Positions 7,606-17,538 of a stretch of DNA of 42,983 bases are shown in pieces. Every line of letters starts with the position of its first letter. The first letter of the stretch is position 1. Under the pieces are notes generated by a model. The model saw nothing but the letters and a program-made list of their open reading frames with translations, did no database searches and was not told where the DNA came from. Source of the DNA: an uncultured Bacteroidales bacterium. GTDB lineage: Bacteria > Bacteroidota > Bacteroidia > Bacteroidales > WCHB1-69. A program made the translations under genes and the position numbers. The stretch spans positions 1-42,983 of the forward strand of contig CAJOFD010000015.1 of NCBI GenBank assembly GCA_905233585.1. Reading direction: 5' to 3'.

Positions 7606-8043
7606 ATGATGATTTCCACACGCGGCAGATATGCCATTAGAGTGATGATAGACATTGCCGAACAATATTCTTCAAACTATATCCGTTTGAAAGATATTTC
7701 CCAACGGCAAGACATTTCATTGAAATATCTTGAAAGTATCACAAATATGCTTTCAAAATCGGGATTACTTGAAGGGCAACATGGACATGGCGGAGGCTAC
7801 AAACTCTCAAAAAAACCGGAAGAATACACCATCGGAGAAATACTTCTCGTTACAGAAGGCACTCTCGCCCCTGTGGGTTGCTTGGCATGCAATACAAAGG
7901 CTTGTCCTCGTGAATCTATATGCAAAACCCTCCCCATGTGGAAAGACCTATATAAAACAATCAGCACATTTTTCAACACACATACTCTTGCCGACCTTGT
8001 GCAAAAATCTCCAGACTTTGGATATTTCAACGCATCTCTTTAA
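7606..8043 (+). CDS. Rrf2-family transcription regulator (CymR/IscR-like)
   Basis: A small DNA-binding regulator of 145 residues, the usual Rrf2 length. The N-terminal winged helix is typical (ISTRGRYAIRVMIDIAEQ, then ISLKYLESITNML, and a GHGGGYKLSK wing). Four cysteines at about 86-100 (VGCLACNTKACPRESIC) resemble the Fe-S or redox-sensing cluster region of IscR-type members. Start ATG 7606 or 7609 cannot be separated. In Bacillus the related CymR controls cysteine genes with CysK as partner, so the adjacency to cysK suggests control of sulfur or cysteine metabolism; Fe-S control is the alternative. Confidence 0.9.
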   Translation: MMISTRGRYAIRVMIDIAEQYSSNYIRLKDISQRQDISLKYLESITNMLSKSGLLEGQHGHGGGYKLSKKPEEYTIGEILLVTEGTLAPVGCLACNTKACPRESICKTLPMWKDLYKTISTFFNTHTLADLVQKSPDFGYFNASL

Positions 8044-8173
8044 CATTCGCATTTGCAACAAATATGCTTGATGTTGCCTGAAACAAACGGCAAACATATT
8101 TCCCCTTAAACAAAATAGGACACTGTTTTGTTTTTTTATTCTTTTTTCCACTCAATATCTCAAACATTTTTTA

Positions 8174-8181
8174 TACATTTG
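8174..8181 (+). promoter_or_regulatory. -7 promoter element (TACATTTG) upstream of the small ORF
   Basis: The match to TAnnTTTG lies 63 bp before ATG 8245 and supports independent transcription of the 56-codon ORF, possibly reading on into porW. Confidence 0.5.
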
Positions 8182-8244
8182 CAATGTGAACCTCATATTT
8201 TATTTATAAAATGACTATTGTTACAACCCTAAAAATTCCATATA

Positions 8245-8415
8245 ATGAACGAGTCAATTAAAATACAGATAGACAATTTGATACAAGAAATATCCGCCAT
8301 GAGTGATTTAAATCAAAAAATGGAGGCATACAATTATATGCTTCGTCAAGCCGATTTTTGTATCTGGACACTTGAGGAAGAACAACTCCAATACAATAAT
8401 GCTGGAGATTACTAA
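8245..8415 (+). CDS. Small hypothetical protein, 56 residues
   Basis: The frame from ATG 8245 to TAA 8413 gives MNESIKIQIDNLIQEISAMS..., a short acidic, helix-forming peptide ending in YNNAGDY. It contains one Cys and one Trp (ADFCIWTLEEEQ) and no signal peptide. Even use of all amino acids, a promoter upstream and its place in a 477-bp gap in front of porW favour a real gene. I do not recognise a family. A chance ORF is possible, though the composition differs from the surrounding AT-rich spacer. Confidence 0.6.
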   Translation: MNESIKIQIDNLIQEISAMSDLNQKMEAYNYMLRQADFCIWTLEEEQLQYNNAGDY

Positions 8416-8520
8416 ACAACAATTATCTTAATTCATTATTTGTCAAATAACAATATTTAATTGTTTTTCACGTTAAAAAATAATTAATATAATGTTATTT
8501 TATTTGATAAATATAAACGA

Positions 8521-11193
8521 ATGAATTTTCACCGAAAAACTTCATATCAACAAAAATATATTGGTATTACCCTTTTGTTTCTGCTCTTGTTGTTGTGTAA
8601 TTGCAGCACAAAAAAAGACGCATTTTTCAACCGTGCCTACCATTCAACAACAGCACATTTCAATGTGATATTCAACGGTAGCGAAAGTTACAAAGAAGGT
8701 TTTGAAAATATAAAAAACACCCCTAACGACAATTACACAAGCGTTTTGCCCGTCTATTTCCGACCGACCAAAACAGATGCTTTGAAACAAGCCCCCCAGT
8801 GGGACAAAACCATAGAAAAATGTTCCAAAGCCATCAAAAAACACTCCATGATGATAAAAGGGGTGCAAAAATGCAAACCTATAGACAAAGCCTATCTTCT
8901 ATTGGGGCAAGCCTATTACCAACGACAAGATTATGCCGATGCTCTTGGCGTTTTTAATCACCTGATATTCAACCATTCAAAAACGAATACATATCTAGAC
9001 GCTTACACTTGGAAAGCCCAAACGCTAATTCAATTAGACCGTCTGCAAGAGGCTGAAGAAAATTTGGAAGAGGTCCGCGCTTTGATGGCAGACAACAAAG
9101 AACAATACAAACAACATTGGGAAGCCGTATTTTCGGATTTGCTTATTGCTCAAAAAGATTATGAACAAGCAAGCATTTATTTAACCGAATTGGTAAAACA
9201 CCGACATCTTAATCGCGACTTTAAAACACGTATATATTTTATTTTAGGGCAAGTTCAACAAAAATTAGAACAAATGCCGGCAGCAAGTCAAAATTTCCAG
9301 ACAACTCTTAAACGAAATCCCGTTTACGAAATGGAATTTAATGCAACTATTAATTTGGCAACATGTTCCGATGATATTGATGTCTCAAGAAACAAACTCA
9401 AAAAATTGTTTAAAGATGGTAGAAACGAAACTTATAAAGACCAGATTTTCTACACATTAGCCTTAATAGACCTAAAAGAAGACGACACCGTTGCCGCAAT
9501 AAACAATTTGGAATCATCTATTTTCTGGTCGGTGAACAACAAACATCAAAAAACAGTTTCGGCTTTAACTTTGGCGGAAATTTATTTCTCGCAAACAAAA
9601 TACCCGCAAGCCTTAACACATTATGATACCGTTTTAGCAAGCCTTTCTCCTACTTTTCCGCAATACAACACCCTCAAAAAACGGACAGAAATATTGAAAG
9701 ATTTGGTATCAAATCTCATGCAAGTAGCCCACGAAGACAGTATGCAATATTTGGCCTCATTAAGTGAATCAGATAGAGATATTTACATCAATAAATTGAT
9801 TGAACAATACAAAGAAGACGAGCAACAACGTTTAAACGACAATGCAGAAAAACTCAAAATGATAGAATCTGCTAAAAACAAACGTCAGAACTCTTCATCT
9901 GCAACTCGGAACGGAAAAATGGTATGGATTTTTGCTGATGCTACACAAACAAAATTGGGCATTCAAAAATTCCAAAAACAATGGGGGGTGCGTACATTGG
10001 AAGATTTTTGGTTTGTCAATGACATACAACTCATGAATGATTTTGCCAATAATCAACCTTTTGAAGAAACCAACAACACAAAAGGTAACGACACCTTGTC
10101 TTCAACAGCGGACAAAAACACTGCCAATCGCTCATCAAATCCCACCACCAAAGCATTTTATTTGCAGGATATGCCTACCACTCCTGAAGCCATGGCAAAA
10201 TCGAACGAAACAATTGCCAATGCTATATACAATGCAGGTACAATATATGAAAATGATTTGAACGACAAAAATTTAGCTATAAATCAATGGGAAGATTTAT
10301 TAAAACGTTATCCTGACCATAAATTGGCGTCTCCTACTTGTTTTCAATTGTACAAAACCTTTGCCGCACTTAATAACACCAACAAAAGTGAGTATTACAA
10401 ACAATTGATATTGTCCAAATACGGGCAAACAGACTACGCCCGTATCATACAAGACCCAAACTATTACCAAAAGATAGCGGAACAGCAACAACAGGCAGAA
10501 AGATTCTACACAATGGTGTACGATACTTTTGCCCATCAGCACTATTGGTCTGCCTATCAACTAGCAGAACAAGGTTGCAATGAATGGAGCGACATCAATA
10601 TTACATCAAAATTGGCCTATATAAAAGCTATTTCTGCAGGGAAATTATATGGCAATGATAGTTTGAGAGTTTTATTACAAACAATTCCAATAAAATATCC
10701 AACAACAAGCATAGACACCGCCGCCACTGAATTATTGGCAGCTTTGGATAGATTGGAAAAACCTGTTTCGCAAACAAATACTCCTAATATTGAAGAAAAA
10801 ACTATTGTTGTAGAACCTTTTACCTACAACGAAAAAACTTTTCATTTTGTTATCGCAGTGGTAAATATCAAAGATACAAAAATCACCCCATTGAAAAACA
10901 ATATAGCAGACTTTAACAAAACATTCTTTGGATTACAGAATCTTGAATTATCCAATTTTTACATCAACAATGCGGAACAAATGATAACCATATCAAAATT
11001 CAAAGATAAAAATGCCGCCATGGACTACTACAAACTATTTATCTCTGACACCAAATATTTATCAACATTAAACAGCACGCCTTCTGCAAAAGTATATGTG
11101 ATTTCAGATGCCAATTATGTTACATTCTATAAAAACAAACAACAAAGAGCCACTTATGACGAATTTTTCAAAACAAATTATTTACAACAATAA
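8521..11193 (+). CDS. porW: Type IX secretion system periplasmic lipoprotein PorW/SprE
   Basis: This 890-residue TPR lipoprotein fits PorW (Porphyromonas) and SprE (Flavobacterium), which are needed for type IX secretion and, in gliders, motility. It has a hydrophobic leader with a lipobox-like LCNCS (Cys at 26 or 28), then the family-typical start KKDAFFNRAYHSTTAHFNVIFNG. TPR-like helices follow at ~120-330 (KAYLLLGQAYYQRQDY and similar) and again at ~560-700. A SPOR-like C-terminal domain lies at ~765-880 (FHFVIAVVNIKD, DFNKTFFGLQNLELSNFYI, ending TYDEFFKTNYL). No other T9SS genes are in the window; the core por/gld genes usually lie elsewhere. Confidence 0.9.
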   Translation: MNFHRKTSYQQKYIGITLLFLLLLLCNCSTKKDAFFNRAYHSTTAHFNVIFNGSESYKEGFENIKNTPNDNYTSVLPVYFRPTKTDALKQAPQWDKTIEKCSKAIKKHSMMIKGVQKCKPIDKAYLLLGQAYYQRQDYADALGVFNHLIFNHSKTNTYLDAYTWKAQTLIQLDRLQEAEENLEEVRALMADNKEQYKQHWEAVFSDLLIAQKDYEQASIYLTELVKHRHLNRDFKTRIYFILGQVQQKLEQMPAASQNFQTTLKRNPVYEMEFNATINLATCSDDIDVSRNKLKKLFKDGRNETYKDQIFYTLALIDLKEDDTVAAINNLESSIFWSVNNKHQKTVSALTLAEIYFSQTKYPQALTHYDTVLASLSPTFPQYNTLKKRTEILKDLVSNLMQVAHEDSMQYLASLSESDRDIYINKLIEQYKEDEQQRLNDNAEKLKMIESAKNKRQNSSSATRNGKMVWIFADATQTKLGIQKFQKQWGVRTLEDFWFVNDIQLMNDFANNQPFEETNNTKGNDTLSSTADKNTANRSSNPTTKAFYLQDMPTTPEAMAKSNETIANAIYNAGTIYENDLNDKNLAINQWEDLLKRYPDHKLASPTCFQLYKTFAALNNTNKSEYYKQLILSKYGQTDYARIIQDPNYYQKIAEQQQQAERFYTMVYDTFAHQHYWSAYQLAEQGCNEWSDINITSKLAYIKAISAGKLYGNDSLRVLLQTIPIKYPTTSIDTAATELLAALDRLEKPVSQTNTPNIEEKTIVVEPFTYNEKTFHFVIAVVNIKDTKITPLKNNIADFNKTFFGLQNLELSNFYINNAEQMITISKFKDKNAAMDYYKLFISDTKYLSTLNSTPSAKVYVISDANYVTFYKNKQQRATYDEFFKTNYLQQ

Positions 11194-11219
11194 TTTAAAC
11201 AGTTTTTGAAAAATAATGT

Positions 11220-11227
11220 TATCTTTG
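11220..11227 (+). promoter_or_regulatory. -7 promoter element (TATCTTTG) for valS
   Basis: TATCTTTG lies 37 bp before ATG 11265, after the stop of porW at 11193, so valS probably has its own promoter. No -33 box at the expected spacing. Confidence 0.6.
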
Positions 11228-11264
11228 TATTTTTGTGAAATTTATTTTGATTATTTGAATAAAA

Positions 11265-13895
11265 ATGGAAATAGCAAGTAAATATAATCCTTCAGAAGTT
11301 GAAGACAAATGGTATAAATATTGGTTGAACAAAGGATTTTTTAAATCAACCCCAGACTCTCGTGAAGCCTATACGGTTGTCATTCCCCCTCCAAATGTTA
11401 CAGGAGTATTGCACATGGGGCACATGCTCAACAATACCATTCAAGATGTATTGGTACGCAGAGCCCGTATGATGGGCAAAAATGCTTGTTGGGTACCTGG
11501 TACCGACCATGCTTCGATAGCAACAGAAGCCAAAGTGGTGGCAAAACTGAAAGAACAAGGTATAGACAAACGAGATATAGGTCGTGAACAATTTATGGCC
11601 CACGCTTGGGAATGGAAAGAAAAACATGGTGGTATTATTCTTGAACAATTGAAAAAACTGGGAGCCTCTTGCGATTGGGACAGAACAAGTTTTACAATGG
11701 ACAAACCTCTTTATGAATCTGTTATTCATGTTTTTGTTGATTTATACAACAAAGGTTTAATTTATAGAGGTGTTCGTATGGTCAATTGGGACCCCAAAGC
11801 CCTAACCGCTGTTTCAGACGAAGAGGTTATATACAAAGAATCGAAATCAAAACTATACTATCTTCGTTATTATATTGAAAATGAAGACAAATATATAACC
11901 ATAGCCACCACACGTCCTGAAACGATATTGGGCGATACAGCTGTTTGCGTCCATCCTGAAGATGAACGATACAAAAATATTGTTGGCAAAAGGGTTATTA
12001 TTCCAATGGTAGGCAGAAGCATTCCTGTTATCGCCGATGAATATGTGGACAGAGAATTCGGAACAGGCTGTTTGAAAATCACACCCTCTCACGATATTAA
12101 CGACTATAATATCGGTTTAAAACACAAATTGGAAAGCATAAACATTTTCAACGATAACGGAACCTTAAACGAAAACGGTCTTCAATATCAAGGCAAAGAC
12201 CGTTTTGTTGTTCGCAAAGAAATTATTGCTGAATTAGAAAATTTAGGGTTAATAGAAAAAATTGAAGACTATGTAAATAAAGTCGGACATTCTGAACGCA
12301 CCGATGCTGTTATTGAACCGAAACTGTCCACTCAATGGTTTGTGAAAATGAAATCATTGGCACAAAGAGCCCTTGAAGTGGTAGAAAACGATACCATAAA
12401 ATTCCACCCAATAAAATTCAAAAACATTTACCGTCATTGGTTGGAAAATGTTCAAGACTGGTGTATCAGCCGCCAATTGTGGTGGGGACAACAAATTCCT
12501 GCCTATTATCTTCCCAATGGAGAAGTGATTGTTGCCCAAACGAAAGAAGAAGCCTATCGTATGGCACAGCAAAAATTCGGGGCAAATATTTGCACTATAG
12601 ACCAAATGGTACAAGATGAAGATGTTTTGGATACTTGGTTCAGTTCGTGGCTATGGCCAATTTCGGTATTTGACGGCATCAGAAATCCTGATAATAAAGA
12701 AATAAACTACTACTACCCTACTGCAGACTTAATTACCGCTCCAGACATTATCTTCTTTTGGGTAGCCCGTATGATAATGGCTGGAGAAGAATATCGCAAT
12801 GAAGTACCTTTCCACAATGTGTACTTTACAGGTATTGTTCGCGACAAATTAGGCAGAAAAATGTCCAAATCGTTGGGCAACTCCCCTGACCCTATTGAAT
12901 TGATGAACAAATATGGAGCAGACGGTGTCAGATGCGGCATGTTGCTAACCGCACCGGCAGGCAACGACCTTCCTTTTGATGAAGCCCTTTGCGAACAAGG
13001 TAGAAATTTCTGCAACAAAATATGGAATGCTTTGCGCTTGATAAAAGGTTGGACAACAAATGATAATTTGCCACAATCCGAAACCAACAAATTGGCTGTT
13101 CAATATTTTGAAAATGTATTCAACAAAACACTTCTTTCAATAGAAGAAAATTTTGAAAAATATCGTTTGAGTGAAGTGTTGATGGCTACCTATAAATTGA
13201 TTTGGGACGATTTTTGTGCTTGGTATCTCGAAATGATTAAGCCTGAATATCAACAACCTATCGACAAACAAACATATCAGACAAGTATTGCATTTTTTGA
13301 AAAATTGATGTGTCTGTTACATCCTTTTATGCCGTTTATCACAGAAGAAATTTGGCATACTTTGGCAAATCGGTCCGATAATGAAAGTATTATGATAGAA
13401 AATATGCCAAAATCTTCAAATTTTGACAACCAATTGCTGCAACAATTTGAAAAAAGCAAAGAAGTGATAATTGGCGTACGCGGTTTGCGAAATTCCAAAG
13501 GTATATCCCCAAAAGAAAAGCTACAACTATTTGTGAAACAAAACATTGAAGAATCCAATAAAGCATTCGACAACATTAGACTCAAAATGTGCAATCTTTC
13601 TCAAATACAATATATTGATACAAAAATGGACAACACATTGTCTTTTATGGTTGGAAATATTGAGTATTATATTCCAATTAATATCAAAATAGATGTAGAA
13701 AGTGAGAAGAAAAAATTGGAAGAAGAGATTAAATATTACGAAGGTTTCTTGCAATCTGTAATGAAAAAACTCAGCAATGAAAAGTTTGTCGCCAATGCCA
13801 AACCTGAAGTTGTTGAAACAGAACGCAAAAAGCAATTTGATGTTACACAAAAACTGCAAACATTAAAAGATAGTCTCAACAAATTGATGAATTAA
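11265..13895 (+). CDS. valS: Valyl-tRNA synthetase
   Basis: Class I aminoacyl-tRNA synthetase that charges tRNA-Val in the cytoplasm; 876 residues, normal for Bacteroidota. The HIGH motif is HMGH (50-53) within [13 protein letters not shown], and the KMSKS motif is at ~532-536 ([14 protein letters not shown]). The editing domain shows [17 protein letters not shown], a Val/Ile-RS signature. The anticodon-binding helices and a C-terminal coiled coil (about 805-876, [20 protein letters not shown]) that identifies ValRS are present. No oddities. Confidence 0.98.
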   Translation: MEIASKYNPSEVEDKWYKYWLNKGFFKSTPDSREAYTVVIPPPNVTGVLHMGHMLNNTIQDVLVRRARMMGKNACWVPGTDHASIATEAKVVAKLKEQGIDKRDIGREQFMAHAWEWKEKHGGIILEQLKKLGASCDWDRTSFTMDKPLYESVIHVFVDLYNKGLIYRGVRMVNWDPKALTAVSDEEVIYKESKSKLYYLRYYIENEDKYITIATTRPETILGDTAVCVHPEDERYKNIVGKRVIIPMVGRSIPVIADEYVDREFGTGCLKITPSHDINDYNIGLKHKLESINIFNDNGTLNENGLQYQGKDRFVVRKEIIAELENLGLIEKIEDYVNKVGHSERTDAVIEPKLSTQWFVKMKSLAQRALEVVENDTIKFHPIKFKNIYRHWLENVQDWCISRQLWWGQQIPAYYLPNGEVIVAQTKEEAYRMAQQKFGANICTIDQMVQDEDVLDTWFSSWLWPISVFDGIRNPDNKEINYYYPTADLITAPDIIFFWVARMIMAGEEYRNEVPFHNVYFTGIVRDKLGRKMSKSLGNSPDPIELMNKYGADGVRCGMLLTAPAGNDLPFDEALCEQGRNFCNKIWNALRLIKGWTTNDNLPQSETNKLAVQYFENVFNKTLLSIEENFEKYRLSEVLMATYKLIWDDFCAWYLEMIKPEYQQPIDKQTYQTSIAFFEKLMCLLHPFMPFITEEIWHTLANRSDNESIMIENMPKSSNFDNQLLQQFEKSKEVIIGVRGLRNSKGISPKEKLQLFVKQNIEESNKAFDNIRLKMCNLSQIQYIDTKMDNTLSFMVGNIEYYIPINIKIDVESEKKKLEEEIKYYEGFLQSVMKKLSNEKFVANAKPEVVETERKKQFDVTQKLQTLKDSLNKLMN

Positions 13896-13917
13896 ATCGG
13901 TTTTTATGCTATCTTTG
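13884..13917 (+). promoter_or_regulatory. Promoter for the yitT-purE-dnaX operon
   Basis: TATCTTTG at 13910-13917 matches the -7 element, and TTG at 13884-13886, inside the last codons of valS, is close to the expected -33 position. The leader would be about 40 nt. Confidence 0.65.
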
Positions 13918-13958
13918 CATAAAGAAAAAAATAATAAATAGAATATAAATATAGAAAT

Positions 13959-15056
13959 ATGAACAAGACATCTGCATTAAAAGCATGGTTTGCCCAAATA
14001 AATGATTCACATGAACGTATTGGTTCTAAAGAATGGTATATGGCCTATGGAAAAATTGTATTTGGCTGTCTTCTTTTTGCGTTAATAGATTTATTTTGCG
14101 TTGTACCCTATGGGTTGGCACCCGGTGGCGTGTATGGCCTGATGAGCGTTTTCAATAATATATGGGGGGTTCCAATGAATTTGGTCATTTATATGGACGT
14201 TACACTATTGCTTATCGGATTCGTTTTTTTAGGACCAAGATTCGGAATAAAAACCATCTTATCCATATTCTTAATATGGTTATTTACCTATATTACAGAA
14301 ATTTTGCTTGTCAGCAAAGTAGGTTATTTTCCTGTGGTGCATTCCGGTAATATTATTTCCATTGACGACTATAACAGTTTAACCGACCAAATAAAAAATA
14401 TGTATTTGCCTATTCGCCCATATAAATATTCAGCTTTGGGCATTACCCACTATTTCCAACCGGACTATTTATTAGCCTCCGTAGTAGGTGGATTGGTTTA
14501 TGGTATCAGTATCGGAATTATTTTCAGTGCAGGAGCAACATCTGGTGGCTCCGATATCATCTCTATGATTATTCACAAATACACACATATTTCGTTAGGT
14601 GTGCTGGTTATGATTGTAGATTCAAGCATTGCATTAACAGCCATTGCCATAGACGGTTCAATCAGACTGCCCGTTTACTCCATCATTTTGATATATATCG
14701 AATGTATCATCATTGATAAAATTGTAGATACAAAAATCAACCGAACATTGCTCATTGTTTCTGAACATACAGAAGAAATCAAGCAACTAATGACAAACAA
14801 ATTAGAACGGAAGGTTTCTATTATACAACAAATGGGAACCTATAATGGAAACCAAACACAAATTCTATATGCTACCGTTAGCAAACCAGAATACAAAAAA
14901 TTGAAAAATGAACTTAAGAAAATTGATTCAAAGATATTTATAAATCTTATCAACAATACTGAAGTTTCAGAAACAAACATAGAATTGAACACAAACGAAA
15001 ACATTGACCTAAAAAAAATAAAAACACATGGCAACAATAAGTATTATCATGGGTAG
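13959..15056 (+). CDS. YitT family membrane protein (DUF161/DUF2179-type)
   Basis: A 365-residue integral membrane protein. Five or six hydrophobic segments lie between residues ~30 and 255, with Gly-rich signatures GLAPGGVYGLMSVFNN and IIFSAGATSGGSDIISMIIH typical of the YitT family. The cytoplasmic C-terminus (about 265-340, TLLIVSEHTEEIKQLM, YATVSKPEYKKLKNEL) is the ligand-binding-like DUF2179 domain. The function of the family is unknown; transport has been proposed. The last 29 bp overlap the start of purE, so the two are translationally linked. Confidence 0.9.
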   Translation: MNKTSALKAWFAQINDSHERIGSKEWYMAYGKIVFGCLLFALIDLFCVVPYGLAPGGVYGLMSVFNNIWGVPMNLVIYMDVTLLLIGFVFLGPRFGIKTILSIFLIWLFTYITEILLVSKVGYFPVVHSGNIISIDDYNSLTDQIKNMYLPIRPYKYSALGITHYFQPDYLLASVVGGLVYGISIGIIFSAGATSGGSDIISMIIHKYTHISLGVLVMIVDSSIALTAIAIDGSIRLPVYSIILIYIECIIIDKIVDTKINRTLLIVSEHTEEIKQLMTNKLERKVSIIQQMGTYNGNQTQILYATVSKPEYKKLKNELKKIDSKIFINLINNTEVSETNIELNTNENIDLKKIKTHGNNKYYHG

Positions 15057-15516
15057 CATTTCAGACTATCCTGTAATGGAAGATGCAATAAAATTTTTAG
15101 AAGAAATAGGTATTGATTACGATTGTAGAGCCTTATCTGCACATCGCACCCCTGAATTGGTAATGGAATTTGCCACCCAAGCAAAATCCAATGGCACCAA
15201 AGTTATTATTGCCGGTGCCGGTGGAGCGGCACATCTTCCCGGAGTAATAGCAGCCTATACGGCTATTCCTGTTATTGGCGTACCTATCAAATCATCAAAT
15301 TCTATTGACGGCTGGGATTCTATATTGTCTATTTTGCAAATGCCATCAGGCATTCCTGTGGCTACCGTTGCTTTGAATGGAGCCAAAAATGCGGCTATTC
15401 TCGCTACGGAAATGATAGCAATAGGTGATGGTAATCTTTACAAAAAATTAGAAAATTTCAAAGAATCATTAAAACAAAAGGTAATAGACGCAAATATTAA
15501 ATTGCAAAATAAATAG
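15028..15516 (+). CDS. purE: N5-carboxyaminoimidazole ribonucleotide mutase (PurE)
   Basis: This 162-residue enzyme of de novo purine synthesis moves the carboxyl group of N5-CAIR to give CAIR. Motifs are GSISD (9-13, substrate phosphate binding), ALSAHRTPE with the catalytic His, and GAGGAAHLPGVIAAYT. The length fits the class I octameric enzyme. PurK is not adjacent. The start ATG 15028 lies inside the yitT gene, and dnaX follows after 9 bp, so the three genes form a tight operon. Confidence 0.96.
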   Translation: MATISIIMGSISDYPVMEDAIKFLEEIGIDYDCRALSAHRTPELVMEFATQAKSNGTKVIIAGAGGAAHLPGVIAAYTAIPVIGVPIKSSNSIDGWDSILSILQMPSGIPVATVALNGAKNAAILATEMIAIGDGNLYKKLENFKESLKQKVIDANIKLQNK

Positions 15517-15525
15517 ATTGTTGTT

Positions 15526-16632
15526 ATGGAAAATTTTATTGTATCGGCAAGAAAATATCGTCCACAAACATTTGACTCTGTTGTTGGACAGTCTGCCATA
15601 ACCACCACTTTAAAAAACTCTATTTTAAAAGATCAAATAGGACAAGCATTTTTGTTTTGCGGACCACGAGGTGTAGGCAAAACAACTTGTGCTCGTATTT
15701 TCGCCAAAACCATCAATTGCACCAATCGCACCCCCGAAGGTGAAGCGTGCAATGAATGCGAATCTTGCCGTTCGTTCGCTGCTTCGGCTTCTTTTAATAT
15801 TTTTGAATTAGACGCTGCCTCCAATAATGGCGTGGACCACATACGCACATTGGTGGACCAAGTCAAAGTGCCGCCAAGTGGAGTACAATACAAAGTATAT
15901 ATCATCGATGAAGTACACATGTTGAGCCAATCGGCATTCAATGCTTTCTTAAAAACATTGGAAGAACCGCCTGCTTACGCTAAATTTATTTTAGCAACAA
16001 CCGAAAAACACAAAATATTACCAACTATTCTATCACGTTGCCAAATATTCGATTTTAAAAGAATTGGTGTAAAAGATATTATTTCTCATCTTGAAGGTAT
16101 TGCCCAAAAGGAAAATATCAAATATGAACTTGACGCTTTAAATATTATTGCACAAAAAGCAGATGGTGGCTTGCGGGACGCATTGTCTATGTTTGACCAA
16201 ATGGTTAGTTTCTCTGACGGAAATTTAACCTATAATAATGTTATTGAAAATCTAAACATTTTAGATTACGATTATTTTTTCCAAATGGTTGATTTCTTTA
16301 TCAATAACAATATGGCAGACGCTTTGTTGCTATACAATACCATCACCGAAAAAGGATTTGAAGGCTCTAATTTTCTTGCAGGGTTGAACGATCATTTGAG
16401 AAATCTTTCTATTTGTAAAAACAGCAAAACATTACCATTATTATCTTTAAGCGACAATATCAAACAGAAATATCAAGAACAAGCCGAAAAATTCACTGCC
16501 AAACAATTGGTTGACTTATTGACATTGTTCACTCAATATGAATATCAATACAAAAACATACCCAACAAACGTTTACATGTAGAAGTTGCCTTGATGCGGG
16601 CCTGTAACATCAACAAAGTCAGGCAATCGTGA
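15526..16632 (+). CDS. dnaX: DNA polymerase III gamma/tau subunit, ATPase part (gamma-like product)
   Basis: The clamp-loader AAA+ ATPase: Walker A GPRGVGKT (46-53), the zinc-binding cysteines at 65, 75, 78 and 81 (CTNRTPEGEACNECESC), DEVHML (128-133), ATTE sensor 1, and the SRC arginine finger (170-172). Domain III ends near 360 (LHVEVALMRACNIN). Translation stops at TGA 16630 after 368 residues, just where the tau linker should begin; the tau part continues in the +1 frame (see next entry). The 368-residue product by itself is a complete gamma-like ATPase. Either the gene uses a programmed frameshift or it carries a single-base error. Confidence 0.95.
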   Translation: MENFIVSARKYRPQTFDSVVGQSAITTTLKNSILKDQIGQAFLFCGPRGVGKTTCARIFAKTINCTNRTPEGEACNECESCRSFAASASFNIFELDAASNNGVDHIRTLVDQVKVPPSGVQYKVYIIDEVHMLSQSAFNAFLKTLEEPPAYAKFILATTEKHKILPTILSRCQIFDFKRIGVKDIISHLEGIAQKENIKYELDALNIIAQKADGGLRDALSMFDQMVSFSDGNLTYNNVIENLNILDYDYFFQMVDFFINNNMADALLLYNTITEKGFEGSNFLAGLNDHLRNLSICKNSKTLPLLSLSDNIKQKYQEQAEKFTAKQLVDLLTLFTQYEYQYKNIPNKRLHVEVALMRACNINKVRQS

Positions 16633-17407
16633 GGTCGATAGTGACGAGTCTCAAAATTTGATAGCCAGCACGATCAATCCTAATAAAGAGAATACCACTC
16701 ATATTTTTAGGAAACCACAAGTTGTTGCTTCCAAATTCAAAACGACCTCCATCAAACACTTACTTCATGAGAATGAAACAAGAACCGAAAAACAAGAAGA
16801 AACAGAGGCAAACACAAGTACCCTTGCTACTACTGTTGAAACTAATCCCCCACCAACACCGCTACCATCTATTGAAGAACAATCGCATATTGATACACAT
16901 TCCGCAGATAGTGAACACTCAACAGCATTAACCATTGATGAACAACCACCAATTGCTGAAAACACCAATACCACGATTGACGAAACACCTGCTTTGGAGA
17001 AAGTAGAAACAAATACTGAAGTTGAACCAACAGCAAATATACTTTCTATTGATACTATTTGGAAAACCTGCGTAGAACAACTCCCTGATGAATATTATGC
17101 AGCCAAAAACTTTTTGCATAATATCAATATCAATGAACCTAAAAACAATATAATAGAAATACACGTAGGCGGTTCCTCTATTAAAGAAATACTTTTGCCC
17201 ACCATTCCTATACTATCGGCATCATTATCACAACAACTGCAACAATCTTACACCCTATCGATAGTTGTAGTAAAATCACAAAATACCAAGACAGAATCGT
17301 TTATTGACCATTCCAACCCCGAAACTGTTCTAAATAATATTATCAAAGAAAACGAAGCCGTTTTAGAATTAAAGGAAAAACTTAACTTGCACTTGATTTA
17401 CAAGTAA
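16595..17407 (+). CDS. dnaX: DnaX tau-type linker and C-terminal domain in the +1 frame
   Basis: This frame is open from 16595 and overlaps the end of the dnaX ATPase frame by 38 bp. It encodes a long Thr/Glu/Pro-rich linker (RTEKQEETEANTST..., about 130 residues) and then a compact domain (SIDTIWKTCVEQL, then LSQQLQQSYTLSIVVVK) resembling the C-terminal domain of Bacteroidota DnaX tau. No ATG occurs anywhere in it; the first possible non-ATG start is TTG 16658. It is thus most likely expressed only as a +1 (or -2) shifted extension of dnaX. Zero-frame codons before the stop read AAA GTC AGG CAA TCG TGA. No A- or T-run is present in the 38-bp window. Confidence 0.8.
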   Translation, partial: CGPVTSTKSGNREVDSDESQNLIASTINPNKENTTHIFRKPQVVASKFKTTSIKHLLHENETRTEKQEETEANTSTLATTVETNPPPTPLPSIEEQSHIDTHSADSEHSTALTIDEQPPIAENTNTTIDETPALEKVETNTEVEPTANILSIDTIWKTCVEQLPDEYYAAKNFLHNININEPKNNIIEIHVGGSSIKEILLPTIPILSASLSQQLQQSYTLSIVVVKSQNTKTESFIDHSNPETVLNNIIKENEAVLELKEKLNLHLIYK

Positions 17408-17501
17408 TTGTTTGTTTATTTTTACTTTTTATATATCTTTTACTGTTTTGCGTATGATATTTACAAAACATTTTCAGTGAAAAAACAAAAATAATTTTAT
17501 C

Positions 17502-17509
17502 TAAATTTG
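17502..17509 (+). promoter_or_regulatory. -7 promoter element (TAAATTTG)
   Basis: The match to TAnnTTTG lies 29 bp before the thioesterase start at 17539. Confidence 0.55.
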
Positions 17510-17538
17510 CAACGTTAAAATACGCATACGCCCGAGAA

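Noticed and set aside
7730-8071. 113-codon ORF overlapping the Rrf2 regulator
   Set aside because: Out-of-frame shadow; the regulator frame has clear motifs.
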